Shown here piece after piece: positions 47,501 through 53,553 of a stretch of DNA of 64,000 nt (the stretch's first letter is position 1; every line of letters starts with the position of its first letter). Both the position numbers and the translations under genes were made by a program. The DNA comes from Helicoverpa zea (Eukaryota; Arthropoda; Insecta; Lepidoptera; Noctuidae), in assembly GCF_022581195.2 (NCBI RefSeq), contig NC_061480.1, positions 6,286,892-6,350,891 of the forward strand, in the 5' to 3' direction. The notes beneath the pieces were generated by a model that was not told where the DNA came from, did no database searches, and was given only the letters and a program-made list of their open reading frames with translations.

Positions 47501-50500
47501 TAAATTCTCACCCAGTTTACCCTATTGATGTTAATAAAAGCTTTTTCTTAAAAAAAGTCTATAGTATCTGTAATTTGTTGTGTTTAGGAGAAGTTGAACA
47601 GAGAGAAGGCTCATCAAGCTCGCAAGGTCTTGGAAGAGAAGAAGGCTGAACTGCAGAGGACCAAGTAAGTTGTCTATGGAATATTTGTTGAAGTGTCAGG
47701 GTCAACGTATTCCTGTAATATATTTTGCCTTGATGCGCTGACCGACAAGATATCGGATAGCCTTAAAAAAATCCTTTTTTTTTTTAACGACGTCAATAAT
47801 CATCAAATGATCCCTCCCGCTGTGGGTTAGCAGCGGTGAGGGAGTGTCAGACTCGTACTGACTAAAAACCGTCGTGTTCCGTCGTAGGCCTTTTATGTGC
47901 CAGGGCCGCGGTAACTCGCGCGAACAATCAAAGCCCCGGCAGGCCTTGGCCCTGCTGGGCCACGCTGGAGTTTGCTGACGGCTCTTTGAGGACTTATATG
48001 TCTCACCGTCTCTCTCTTTCAAGTTATTTTTCCCAATAGTTACACAGGGAGAACCACAACCCTCAACCGCGTGAAAATTAGAGTATGTCTTGTCTCAGTA
48101 CCTATCTGTGTACCAATTTTAAGTTTTGGCATGAAAGCGTGCCAGATAGCGTTAATTTAAGTCTGTTTTTTTTTATATATTCACCAACATAATCGTCCCA
48201 CAGGAAACAACAAGAAGAACTGAAAGACAAGCTCCAACGCCTGGAGTCCAAGGTCCTCGTAGGCGGCGAGAACCTTCTAGACAAGGCGGACGCTCAGCGC
48301 AGACTCCTGGAGCAGGCAGCCCGAGAGCTCGAGCAGAGGAAGCTGAACGAGCTACGACTGCAGGAGGACTTGCAGAAGAAAGAGGTCAGTTATAGTTATC
48401 GGCACGAATCTTGAGCTCTGACCTACATCTGCGCAGAAGTGATTTATTAGCAAAGAACCAATCCCGAGTGACGGCTATGACGCGATGCACTGCGGGCCAA
48501 TCATCGCTTTACCCCGCCCCTGCGCCTCACTTCATACCACAAAAGGGACCCAATAAATTACTTCTGCGCAGGTGAAGGTCAGAGCTCAAGATTCGTGCCA
48601 ATAACTATGTGATGATAATAACTAAAATAAAAATGATGATAATTTAATTATAATTAAATTGTAATAGACAGCTGTGTTGCTGGGAAGTTTGTTCTTCACC
48701 ACTTCTTCATCCCAGCCATAACACTAGGAAGTGGTGAAAGGGGGGCGTTTTGGGGGTGCTGTACTTTTGTAAATTTGACGTGAAAAAGTGCTAAAAACTA
48801 GCCTACTTTCAATAAATGTTTTTGACTTTGACTTTGATGATGTCCTCCTAGCCGATTATCGGCTACGGCGGCTGTTCTCATGTAAGGAGATTAGCCAGCG
48901 CAGGACATATTATAGTGCACGAGCATAATTTGTGCAGACACAAGTGTACGACTCACTATTCCTTCACTCTCATAACCCGATGGACGGCAATCCGAGCGGG
49001 GAAATCAGGCGCAGGACCGACACTTATGTGCTCTCCGATGCCCGGGTGAATTAATCACCAACTTCCAGGCTCCAGACACCAGTGTTTTACATACCCGCTC
49101 GATTGCTTGCAAAAACAAAAAAGTCGCCGAACTTTTCTCGGCGCATTACTTCGCGTAACGCGCTGCGACATGTGGTAACAAAAATTTAATTTACTACCGG
49201 ATAGGTTTTATTGTAAAAAAAAACATGGTTTTGTGTAGCCAATGAATTATGAAATATATATTAGATTAAATAATAAACAATAAAGGACCATGAGTCAAAT
49301 TGGGCTCATTGTCCAACAGAGTTATAGCATATGCCGTTGTGAAGGTTTTTGTTTGTACTAAAATTGTTACTATGGGCACTGCCTTCAATTCCATGGCAAA
49401 AAAAAGATATACACCTAAATAGGTTTACATATTACGTAGGTATACATTCTGGTTAACAGAAACGAAATGGGTCGAGATGCCATCGCTCAGTATTACTGCT
49501 CGTGTCTAACAGGTAGACGCTCAGTAGGAAGTTGTGCTCATATCATTTCAATAATATGGTATCTAGGATTAGACAGGCACTCACAATTTAATCCACCGGC
49601 AGGATACTTAGACGACATTATTATTGATATTGATTGAAATGTTAACAAAAATAATTTTAACTGTTAGCAGCTGTTTTATTTTTTATGTATACATTAAACC
49701 TGGAATTAAAACTAGTTAAAGGTGTTCAATAACAAAACCTACACTGCCATAACAGCACTACTTTTTGCAGAATATTAGTTTATTTATGGTCGGAGAAAAA
49801 TATTTATAGCAAAATAACCCCATGGATTCTTCGCAAAAATGAGTTTAAATCTTTATATTTAGTGCTTTACAAGTATATGCAAAGTGGTCTCATCTCTGTT
49901 GGTGGGTGAGGCCAGGCTTCATACATTTTTGCCCATGGTCCTTTGGATACTTAAGGCATTTTTTCGTGGAGCACTCACTAACTTCGATCACAGAAAGTTA
50001 TAAAATTGTGACTTCAATTTCACTTCAACAGATGAAATATAATTTGAAGGACTCATATTAATAGAGTTTCAAGTTGACAAAATTGAAGACTTGGAAACAA
50101 TTGTTTCCACAAGTAAATTTCGGTTCTTTTGTTTGGAAACGATCGTTTCCAGAAGCAACACAGCGGGTAAAGCGACTGTCTATGTGACTTCCTCAACCTT
50201 GGCATGTGATGTCATATGATAGCATATGATGTCATGATATTCCTTGTTAAAAATATAAATTCCCGTTATTAAAACCCACCATTTTCTCCTCAGGCTGAAC
50301 GTCTAGACCTAGAAGAACGTTACTCCAGCCTCCAAGAAGAGAACGCAGCGAAGACCAGAAAACTGAAACGAGCAGTCCAACTCCTGAACAGCGCCAAAGC
50401 AGAACTAGCTGACCAGCAGAGAGAACAGCAGCGAGAGATGGAGGGCATCCTGGACAGCGTGAGGGCGCTCAAGCGGGAGATACAGCTGGCGGACCTCGTG

Positions 50501-52900
50501 CTGGACTCTTATATACCTAAGGAGTATCAGGTCAGTGCTCTATACTGAACTGGCACCAGCAGAGAGAACAGCAGCGAGAGATGGAGGGCATCCTGGCACA
50601 CTGGTAAAGTCATCGGCACGAATCTTGAGCTCTGACCTATATCTGCGCAGAAGTAATTTATTGGGCCCCTTTTGTGGTATGAAGTGAGGCGCGGGGGCGG
50701 GATAAAGCGGTGATTGGCCCGCAGTGCATCACGTCATAGCCGTCACTCGGGGTTGGTTCTTTGCTAATAAATTAGTTCTGCGCAGATGTAGGTCAGAGTT
50801 CAAGATTCGTGCCGATAACTATATGGTGAAAAATTTTGGTGGCTTAAATTGAACTTACCTTCTTCGATAAATGGTGTATGTATATAATATTGAAATCCGC
50901 AAGCGGCGCAAATATGTAAACCTCACCAGCAATTACATGTTTCAGCCGTTTGGGGTTGAAACCTTGGGACCATGGGGGACCATGGGGGACCATGGGGGAC
51001 CATGGGATAAGCAACCGATTAGTGGAGTCCACTCGTGACCAAAAGGCTGGCCTATACTTCGGCCAAAGGATATGCATTGCCATCCAGCGTGGCAATGCGG
51101 CCAGCCTTTTGGGCACGATCCCCGCTGACAGCGATGCGAATGAATATTTTGATACTTAGTTTAAATTTAAATTTTTCTCCCCTTTCTTTATTTTTGTAAT
51201 GTATGTAAATATAATTAAAACTTTTATAAAATTAAAATATCGTATTATTGATATTGAAATTCTCCTTCAAAATTATCCAATATTTCCTACATTATGCTAT
51301 GAAACTAATACAACCCATTTCTCTTCCAGTCTCTGATAGAGAAGTACGTGCACTGGAACGAGCAGCTGGGCGAGTGGCAGGTGAAGTGCGTGGCGTACAC
51401 CGGCAACAACATGAGCACCCCGCACCACGCCGCCGCCGCCCATAGCCATGCTAAACACGTGAGTATACTGTCCTGGAGTCAGATACCTGTGTATCTCCCT
51501 TACAGTCTCTCATAGAGAAGCAACAACATGAGCACCCCGCACCACGCCGCCGCCGCCCATAGCCATGCTAAACACGTGAGTATACTGTCCTGGAGTCAGA
51601 TACCTGTGTATCTCCCTTACAGTCTCTCATAGAGAAGCAACAACATGAGCACCCCGCACCACGCCGCCGCCGCCCATAGCCATGCTAAACACGTGAGTAT
51701 ACTGTCCTGGAGTCAGATACCTGTGTATCTCCCTTACAGTCTCTCATAGAGAAGCAACAACATGAGCACCCCGCACCACGCCGCCGCCGCCCATAGCCAT
51801 GCTAAACACGTGAGTATACTGTCCTGGAGTCAGATACCTGTGTATCTCCCTTACAGTCTCTCATAGAGAAGCAACAACATGAGCACCCCGCACCACGCCG
51901 CCGCCGCCCATAGCCATGCTAAACACGTGAGTATACTGTCCTGGAGTCAGATACCTGTGTATCTCCCTTACAGTCTCTCATAGAGAAGCAACAACATGAG
52001 CACCCCGCACCACGCCGCCGCCGCCCATAGCCATGCTAAACACGTGAGTATACTGTCCTGGAGTCAGATACCTGTGTATCTCCCTTACAGTCTCTCATAG
52101 AGAAGCAACAACATGAGCACCCCGCACCACGCCGCCGCCGCCCATAGCCATGCTAAACACGTGAGTATACTGTCCTGGAGTCAGATACCTGTGACTGCTT
52201 TCCTTTTTTTTTTGTGAAGTGTGATTTCTTTTTTTTTATTCCACTTCCACACACTAAGTTATCAGGAGGGACCTGATAACTTAACCTTAAGGGGGAAAAA
52301 AAGAATAATCAAAGACAGACATCACTGTTACCCCCTAAAAAAAAAACAGAAATCACACTTTGTAATCTTTCGAATTACCAAGGGGATATCAGGAATTATT
52401 TTTTGTTGGAATTTCTCACCTTCACCTTTTACGTCAAAGATGTAATAAACCCAAATATTTCACATAATCCAAACTAATATTATAAATGCGAAAGTAACTC
52501 TGTCTGTCTGTCTTTCTGTGTTTCTGTCTGTCTGTCTGTCTTTTCTTCACGCCTAAACTACTGAACCGATTTGTGTGAAATTTGGTACAGACATAGTTTG
52601 AAACTTGAGAAAGGACATAGGATAGATTTTATTACAAAAAAAATAAAATTATTCCGGACATATAGCGCCATCTATTGGTCAAATCAAAAATCTGCTGGTA
52701 GTCACTATTCCACGCGAACGAAGTTGCGGGCAAAAGCTAGTATAACATAAAATCCTCTACCATTACAGATGGACCCCCCCGACCTATCAGACCGCTACCT
52801 GTCGTACAGCACCGTGAGCAGCCGCCCCGCCACCCGCCTCGCCCGCCCTCACACCTCCGCCGTGCCCAGGCCTCATACTGCGCTCAGGCAGCGACAGTAG
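14590..52900 (+). CDS. KIF3A: Kinesin-2 motor subunit KIF3A (Klp64D), 14 exons
   Basis: Plus-end-directed motor of heterotrimeric kinesin-2, which drives anterograde intraflagellar transport with KIF3B and KAP3. Exons: 14590-14595 (tentative), 18305-18517, 39646-39851, 41771-41901, 42572-42771, 43469-43666, 44574-44704, 45120-45172, 46957-47096, 47588-47664, 48204-48384, 50294-50530, 51330-51458, 52769-52900; phases join into 677 codons plus TAG (human protein about 700). The motor domain spans residues 12-345: VRVVVRVRPMD, P-loop GQTGTGKT (100-107), NTESSRSH switch I (214-221), DLAGSE switch II (250-255), TLRYANRAKNI. An acidic hinge (380-410), a coiled-coil stalk, then WNEQLGEWQVKCVAYTGNNM, diagnostic of KIF3A rather than KIF3B, and a basic tail follow. 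Intron 2 is 21 kb. The gene holds many transposons and partial copies of its own exons. Confidence 0.93.
14596..18304. other. KIF3A intron 1 (proposed)
   Basis: Holds an unclassified repeat-like block (15180-15760), a 354-bp foldback (15946-16299), a decayed SINE (16860-16985) and a decayed RTE tail (17430-17560). No coding sequence seen. Confidence 0.5.
15946..16299. repeat. 354-bp foldback element
   Basis: AATCCCACCCAAAACAAAAA at the left is mirrored at the right (TTTTTGTTTTGGGTGGGATT), with inner arms CCAAGTTCGATAATATGGGA and CTCAGTTAAAAATAGTTAC also mirrored. The arms differ slightly in length, as in an ageing foldback MITE. Confidence 0.8.
18305..18517 (+). CDS. KIF3A: KIF3A exon 2 (residues 3-73)
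   Basis: Acceptor TTCTACCAG, then DAELTAPTVENVRVVVRVRP, the start of the motor domain; donor CAG|GTAAGT. 71 codons, phase 0. There is no ATG in frame before the motor sequence, so the start codon must lie upstream. Confidence 0.92.
18535..18955. mobile_element. MITE beginning 17 bp after the KIF3A exon 2 donor
   Basis: Inverted termini GGTTTCAATAACCTATCTAT and its complement near 18930-18955. Internal sequence is shared with other Lepidoptera-type repeats (AAACTTGGCTGCAAAACATC). Relatives: 33340-33460, 40735-40935, 42865-42985. Confidence 0.6.
18956..22704. other. KIF3A intron 2, first part
   Basis: Decayed RTE tails (19455-19860, 21880-22030, 22480-22640), AT-rich sequence and a CpG-rich block at 20340-20580. 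No ORF of note. Confidence 0.5.
20340..20580. other. CpG-rich block in KIF3A intron 2
   Basis: Locally rich in CpG within an AT-rich intron (GCGCGTCCCGGGGCCCG, GCATCGCGGGCTCGGCCGG). It may be an alternative promoter or enhancer; no reading frame supports a gene. Confidence 0.35.
22705..22825. repeat. Small MITE, copy 1 (CAGTGGTAAC ends)
   Basis: CATCAGTGGTAACTGTCATG and CTGTTACCACTGACCTGCAG form short inverted ends. A second direct copy is at 24012-24125, on the other side of the 968-bp transposon. Confidence 0.6.
22964..23931. mobile_element. 968-bp non-autonomous DNA transposon, copy 2
   Basis: Same orientation, length and, by eye, sequence as 12582-13549. Bracketed by two direct copies of a small MITE (22705 and 24012). 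Confidence 0.9.
24012..24125. repeat. Small MITE, copy 2 (CAGTGGTAAC ends)
   Basis: About 90% like 22705-22825 by eye. Confidence 0.6.
24155..24300 (+). repeat. SINE family A tail
   Basis: GGTTGCCCGGATAACTTGGT through AGTCGACCCCAACATAGTTG to GAGAGATGATGAA. Confidence 0.75.
24301..28500. other. KIF3A intron 2, middle part
   Basis: Mostly AT-rich sequence with a SINE tail at 25985-26095, a second SINE remnant at 27995-28100 and a short GC-rich hairpin near 26490-26560 (GGGGAGG/CCTCCCC). No coding sequence recognised. Confidence 0.5.
25985..26095 (+). repeat. SINE family A tail fragment
   Basis: Contains TGGTTAGACTGGAAGCCGAC, ending GGCAGATGATGATG. Confidence 0.65.
28505..28830 (+). repeat. 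tRNA-headed SINE, diverged
   Basis: Head GCCTCTTTGGTCTAGTGGTC resembles a tRNA box A region; the body ends with AGCGTTAATCACCAGCCACG, the tail module also seen at 43998-44288 and 62038-62295. Confidence 0.55.
28978..29092 (-). repeat. SINE family A tail, antisense
   Basis: TCATCATCTCCCGAGCCTTT through GTTGGGGTCGGCTTCCAGTC to GCAACTGCCTATCTGAC. Confidence 0.75.
29093..31494. other. KIF3A intron 2, AT-rich part
   Basis: No gene seen. Contains a SINE tail module at about 30905-31010 (GGCCTGTCCAACCGCAGCGG), a GC-rich patch at 30670-30780 and a short hairpin at 31035-31090 (TTGCCATCACT/AGTGATGGCAA). Confidence 0.5.
31495..31622 (-). repeat. SINE family A tail, antisense, diverged
   Basis: Retains TATGTTGGAGTCTGCTTCCA and CAGCTGAGTACCAATG. 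Confidence 0.6.
31698..32756 (-). mobile_element. Non-LTR retrotransposon reverse transcriptase, 5'-truncated
   Basis: 352-codon open frame on the strand opposite KIF3A, within its intron 2. It enters at the RT palm motif EIMYADDLCFV, followed by LKISVKKTEVMAI, VNTFKYLGSTITS, the thumb region, LRWCGHVLRMDDDRVAKR, and a C-terminal C2H2-like finger (CSQC...H...H) near residue 320. The endonuclease and fingers are missing: homology stops near 32710, so the first 10-15 residues are probably not element sequence. RTE-like by its C-terminal layout; clade uncertain. The frame is unbroken, so insertion is recent. Confidence 0.85.
32920..33065. mobile_element. GC-rich MITE with 24-bp inverted ends
   Basis: AGGTAGGATTCGTGGGTCGC is mirrored by GCGACCCACGGAATTCTACC; inner CGCGCGCGAC/GTCGCGCGCG arms also pair. 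Confidence 0.7.
33205..33370 (-). repeat. R1-clade LINE 3' tail, diverged
   Basis: Antisense ACCAGGGCCACGGTAACTCG and GCGAACAATCCTGCA match the tail at 35225-35370. It runs into a CTATCTATC repeat fragment at its right end. Confidence 0.55.
33750..33960. repeat. Two-copy tandem repeat, about 136 bp period
   Basis: TATGATAGTATGTAGTACAT and the following TTTATAGTACTCT to CCGTGGGA occur twice; an RTE-like tail forms part of each unit. Confidence 0.7.
33987..34100. repeat. 114-bp palindromic element
   Basis: TCCCCACTCAGAGACATTTA at the left pairs with TAAATGTCTCTGAGTGGGGA at the right; inner CACTCCTTAGTGA and TCACTAAGGAATG also pair. Confidence 0.8.
34365..35441. mobile_element. hAT element with 8-bp target duplication, carrying an R1-like LINE fragment
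   Basis: Termini CAGGAGTTCCCAACC and GGTTGGGAAACCCTG are imperfect 15-bp inverted repeats of hAT type. Flanks are identical 8-mers CGTTAGAT at 34357-34364 and 35442-35449, the target duplication length of hAT. The interior is mainly an R1-clade LINE fragment. Confidence 0.88.
34630..35372 (+). mobile_element. R1-clade LINE 3' fragment (decayed ORF2 C-terminus and 3'UTR)
   Basis: Much richer in GC than its surroundings. One frame reads HGALTYRMTQVLTGHG, then CIGREEAHECHRCADN and HTV-stop-ECP: the C-terminal CCHC finger of R1/jockey-type elements, broken by a TAG and frameshifts. The 3'UTR ends GGGAGGGGTCGTTAAAAAAAA. The many overlapping open frames here are a GC effect. Confidence 0.78.
36485..36775 (-). 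repeat. SINE family A, longer antisense copy
   Basis: From GTCTTTTCCCAACTATGTTG through TCTGGCCTCTGACAATCCGT to AACGTGCCTTCCGAAACACG. Confidence 0.75.
37011..38309. mobile_element. Outer hAT-type MITE, target duplication ACCTAAAC
   Basis: TAGGGCTGCCATC at the left end and GATGGCAGCCCTA at the right are perfect 13-bp inverted repeats. The flanks 37003-37010 and 38310-38317 are both ACCTAAAC. Without the nested insertion the element is about 288 bp. Confidence 0.93.
37101..38103 (+). mobile_element. Inner hAT element (1003 bp), target duplication CGAAGGAG
   Basis: Ends CAGGCCCGCCG and CGGCGGGCCTG; 8-bp duplications CGAAGGAG at 37093-37100 and 38104-38111, inside the outer MITE. A decayed transposase piece on the plus strand at 37286-37360 reads FSTSVERTFSKLKILKNDLR, the hAT C-terminal dimerisation motif. 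It also holds three CGCGCTCGCT-type hairpins (about 37488, 37638, 37757). Confidence 0.93.
38474..38631 (+). mobile_element. R1-clade LINE 3' tail with 14-bp target duplication
   Basis: A 158-bp tail-only insertion ending in A8. Both flanks read TAGTACCTTTAGCG (38460-38473 and 38632-38645). It interrupts an RTE-like tail (38400-38760). Same tail as 35240-35370. Confidence 0.9.
38761..39645. other. End of KIF3A intron 2
   Basis: AT-rich; a diverged repeat at 39300-39420. No gene seen apart from the exon 3 acceptor (CTTCCTCAG). Confidence 0.5.
39646..39851 (+). CDS. KIF3A: KIF3A exon 3 (residues 74-141): P-loop
   Basis: MDIYVQTASPIVEQVLKGYN followed by GTIFAYGQTGTGKTYTMAG (Walker A) and LRGIIPNSFAHIFSHIAKA. 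Ends GAA|GTAAGT in phase 2. Confidence 0.95.
40389..40491. repeat. 103-bp direct repeat, copy 1
   Basis: GATTGACAATCGCGTCTTGT through CTAAGAGTATAAGATATTGC to TTTGCATGGAT; one mismatch to copy 2 at 41023-41125 by eye, while the flanks are much more diverged. Confidence 0.85.
41023..41125. repeat. 103-bp direct repeat, copy 2
   Basis: See 40389-40491. Spacing between starts is 634 bp, same orientation. Confidence 0.85.
41771..41901 (+). CDS. KIF3A: KIF3A exon 4 (residues 142-185)
   Basis: FLVCVTYLEIYNEEVRDLLG then LEVKERPDIGVFVKDLT, typical kinesin-2 motor sequence. Phase 2 in, phase 1 out at ACAG|GTATGT. Confidence 0.93.
41951..42035 (+). pseudogene. Partial copy 1 of KIF3A exon 4
   Basis: Begins at ATGATCCTCACAAGAGCCTG and repeats the exon 3' end through ACTTGACAG|GTATG plus some intron. 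It has the donor but no acceptor or 5' part. Confidence 0.88.
42046..42145 (+). pseudogene. Partial copy 2 of KIF3A exon 4
   Basis: Starts earlier in the exon (GTGCGTGACCTCCTCGGCAA) and runs through ACTTGGCAG|GTATGG. Lacks the acceptor. It differs from exon 4 by a few substitutions. Confidence 0.88.
42572..42771 (+). CDS. KIF3A: KIF3A exon 5 (residues 186-252): switch I
   Basis: YVVHNADELEKIMAVGNKNR, switch I NTESSRSHAIF, MHVKMGKLHLVDLA. Donor GCT|GTAAGG, phase 0. Confidence 0.95.
42772..43468. other. KIF3A intron 5
   Basis: A CTATCTATC-family MITE (about 42865-42985), otherwise AT-rich; nothing else recognised. Confidence 0.5.
43469..43666 (+). CDS. KIF3A: KIF3A exon 6 (residues 253-318): switch II
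   Basis: GSERQSKTQATGTRLKEATK, then SLSVLGNVISALVDGKSTHI and [20 protein letters not shown]. Completes DLAGSE of switch II across the junction. Phase 0 on both sides. Confidence 0.95.
43998..44288 (-). repeat. tRNA-headed SINE (family C), antisense, near full length
   Basis: Antisense head AGTCGTGGTGGCCTAGTGGG with box B-like GGGTTCGATTCC; the tail module has GTGATTAATGCTCAATCCTT and ends in the GGGACGATAAAAAGGCTG block. Partner copy at 62038-62295. Confidence 0.8.
44574..44704 (+). CDS. KIF3A: KIF3A exon 7 (residues 319-361)
   Basis: IATIGPADTNYVETISTLRY, ANRAKNIENKTHVNSEPGDA: end of the motor domain and neck linker. Phase 2 out at TAG|GTAAGC (the TAG is split as CT-AG, not a stop). Confidence 0.95.
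45120..45172 (+). CDS. KIF3A: KIF3A exon 8 (residues 362-379)
   Basis: RFQQEIDQLKKQLDECTN, neck coiled coil, 53 nt. Donor AATG|GTGAGA; a mariner element begins 9 bp beyond. Confidence 0.93.
45182..46751 (+). mobile_element. Tc1/mariner transposon, complete ends, dead transposase
   Basis: 1570 bp between TA dinucleotides (45180-45181, 46752-46753). The inverted ends CACTCAGCGGCACGGAAT match perfectly and continue imperfectly. The plus-strand transposase is broken by stops and frameshifts: HTH part LTAAQVAQVVLLRRQG (about 45493), first Asp in WTDECR (about 45930), second in IIQDNARPH (about 46200), Glu in PVEHVWN (about 46300), a D34E-like catalytic core. Confidence 0.93.
46050..46403 (+). pseudogene. 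Transposase fragment (DDE core) of the mariner element
   Basis: 117-codon open frame VWRGISSEARTELLVVES onward, with QDNARPH and LDWPARNPAMNPVEHVW. The frame 5' of it contains TAG stops and a frameshift, so no full transposase is made. Confidence 0.9.
46957..47096 (+). CDS. KIF3A: KIF3A exon 9 (residues 380-426): acidic hinge
   Basis: EVEEEEGEEEEELSEEDLSD then DPVEKKMRRKLRREEK: the acid-then-basic hinge typical of kinesin-2. Acceptor TTCTCTAG, donor AAG|GTAAGA. Confidence 0.93.
47588..47664 (+). CDS. KIF3A: KIF3A exon 10 (residues 427-451)
   Basis: EKLNREKAHQARKVLEEKKA, stalk coiled coil; acceptor TGTTTAG, donor CCAA|GTAAGT in phase 2. Confidence 0.9.
47765..48015 (-). repeat. R1-clade LINE 3' tail, antisense, long copy
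   Basis: From a poly-T run through CCCTCCCGCTGTGGGTTAGC and GTACTGACTAAAAACCGTCG to AGGCCTTGGCCCTGCTGGGC; lies in KIF3A intron 10. Confidence 0.8.
48204..48384 (+). CDS. KIF3A: KIF3A exon 11 (residues 452-512)
   Basis: KQQEELKDKLQRLESKVLVG, GENLLDKADAQRRLLEQAAR: matches the family's [20 protein letters not shown]. Donor GAG|GTCAGT. Confidence 0.93.
48394..48608 (+). mobile_element. MITE, copy 1 (10 bp after the KIF3A exon 11 donor)
   Basis: AGTTATCGGCACGAATCTTG and TCTGACCTACATCTGCGCAG at the left are mirrored at the right: inverted ends of about 55 bp. No ORF. Confidence 0.88.
48609..50293. other. KIF3A intron 11 remainder
   Basis: A dispersed repeat of the CCTCCTAGCCGATTATCGGC family (about 48836-49025) and AT-rich sequence; no coding signal. 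Confidence 0.5.
50294..50530 (+). CDS. KIF3A: KIF3A exon 12 (residues 513-591)
   Basis: AERLDLEERYSSLQEENAAK, then MEGILDSVRALKREIQLADL and VLDSYIPKEYQ: end of the coiled coil. 79 codons, phase 0. Confidence 0.94.
50547..50597 (+). pseudogene. Partial copy of KIF3A exon 12
   Basis: GAACTGGCACCAGCAGAGAG through GAGATGGAGGGCATCCTGG repeats an interior part of exon 12 (about 50400-50453), 16 bp after that exon's end. No splice sites retained. Confidence 0.88.
50608..50820 (-). mobile_element. MITE, copy 2, inverted relative to copy 1
   Basis: Same family as 48394-48608 in the opposite orientation (centre GGCGCGGGGGCGGGATAAAG against CTTTACCCCGCCCCTGCGCC). It abuts the partial exon 12 copy. Confidence 0.88.
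50967..51006. repeat. 10-bp minisatellite (CATGGGGGAC), 4 units
   Basis: Four tandem CATGGGGGAC-like units in KIF3A intron 12; the following 120 bp (AAAAGGCTGGCC twice, inverted) look repeat-derived. Confidence 0.8.
51330..51458 (+). CDS. KIF3A: KIF3A exon 13 (residues 592-634)
   Basis: SLIEKYVHWNEQLGEWQVKC, VAYTGNNMSTPHHAAAAHSH, AKH. The VHWNE..GEWQ.KCVAYTGNNM stretch is the KIF3A C-terminal signature. Donor CAC|GTGAGT, phase 0. Confidence 0.95.
51459..52193 (+). repeat. Six tandem 117-bp units, each a 70-nt remnant of KIF3A exon 13
   Basis: Units start at 51506, 51623, 51740, 51857, 51974 and 52091 and look identical. Each is a 47-nt spacer with acceptor CTCCCTTACAG plus 70 nt of exon 13 lacking 59 interior nt, ending at the intact donor CAC|GTGAGT. 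Spliced in phase 0, any unit gives 18 residues and then TAG. Confidence 0.95.
52194..52768 (+). repeat. KIF3A intron 13 with RTE-like LINE tail
   Basis: After an AT-rich part, an RTE-like 3' tail spans about 52470-52745 (GTCTGTCTGTCTGTC run, ACTGAACCGATTTGTGTGAA, CATATAGCGCCATCTATTGG, AAAAGCTAGTATA). It ends 24 bp before the exon 14 acceptor. Confidence 0.7.
52769..52900 (+). CDS. KIF3A: KIF3A exon 14 (residues 635-677, stop)
   Basis: MDPPDLSDRYLSYSTVSSRP, ATRLARPHTSAVPRPHTALR, QRQ-stop: the basic, Pro/Ser-rich tail. Acceptor CCATTACAG. Confidence 0.92.
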   Translation: MDPPDLSDRYLSYSTVSSRPATRLARPHTSAVPRPHTALRQRQ

Positions 52901-53507
52901 ATATAAATACATATACAAGGTGTTGATTTGCATTTGTGCCATACTTCAGGAGGAGGACGTATAATACGTAAATAATCGATTGGAATTACAATAGACGGGA
53001 AATAGCTAATATGCACTGCTTTTTTTGTCATTGTAATGTCGTAGTATTTCAGAAGTAATCCAATTTTATGAATGAAATTTATGAATAATGGTTGCGTATG
53101 CTTTGTTTTTGCGTTTGTGTGAGAGCGCAGCACGGTTTTAAGACCAGTAACACACGCGCCAAGCTTAAATACGGCTAAATGACATTGACGGAGTTCCGAA
53201 AAAAAAATTACGTACCAATTTTTTTGTTGATTTGGGTCGAGAATCATTAGCATAATTACGTCCTTGAATATGGCACGGATGCAAATCAACGGCTTGTATA
53301 CCAGTTATACCACGCAAGGAAAGATGATCGGAGATACCACAACGCAGGTAGGTCAGGTCAAATTCGGATGGTAGACATCAAAGGCATAGTCAAATGTTTT
53401 TATTTGCAAGCCCTTATGTAACGTCACACTAGATGCACGGTTCCAAAAAATAAACACAGTCACAGGAAAAGGTTAAAAAAAGAAACTCCATGGACACTCA
53501 CATTAGC

Positions 53508-53553
53508 CGTGCCCAGACCACATACTGCACTCAGGCAACGACAGTAGATATAC
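53508..53553 (+). pseudogene. Diverged copy of the end of KIF3A exon 14
   Basis: GCCGTGCCCAGACCACATAC through ACTCAGGCAACGACAGTAGA matches 52859-52905 with five or so substitutions, including the stop codon. Confidence 0.82.

Noticed and set aside
50950..51159. 69-codon ORF with a GPWGTMGDHG repeat
   Set aside because: It begins in a 10-bp minisatellite and continues into repeat-derived sequence; no start context or homologue.
51459..52193. Regularly spaced repeats resembling a CRISPR array
   Set aside because: The spacers are as identical as the repeats, and the units are copies of a kinesin exon and its introns in a eukaryotic genome.
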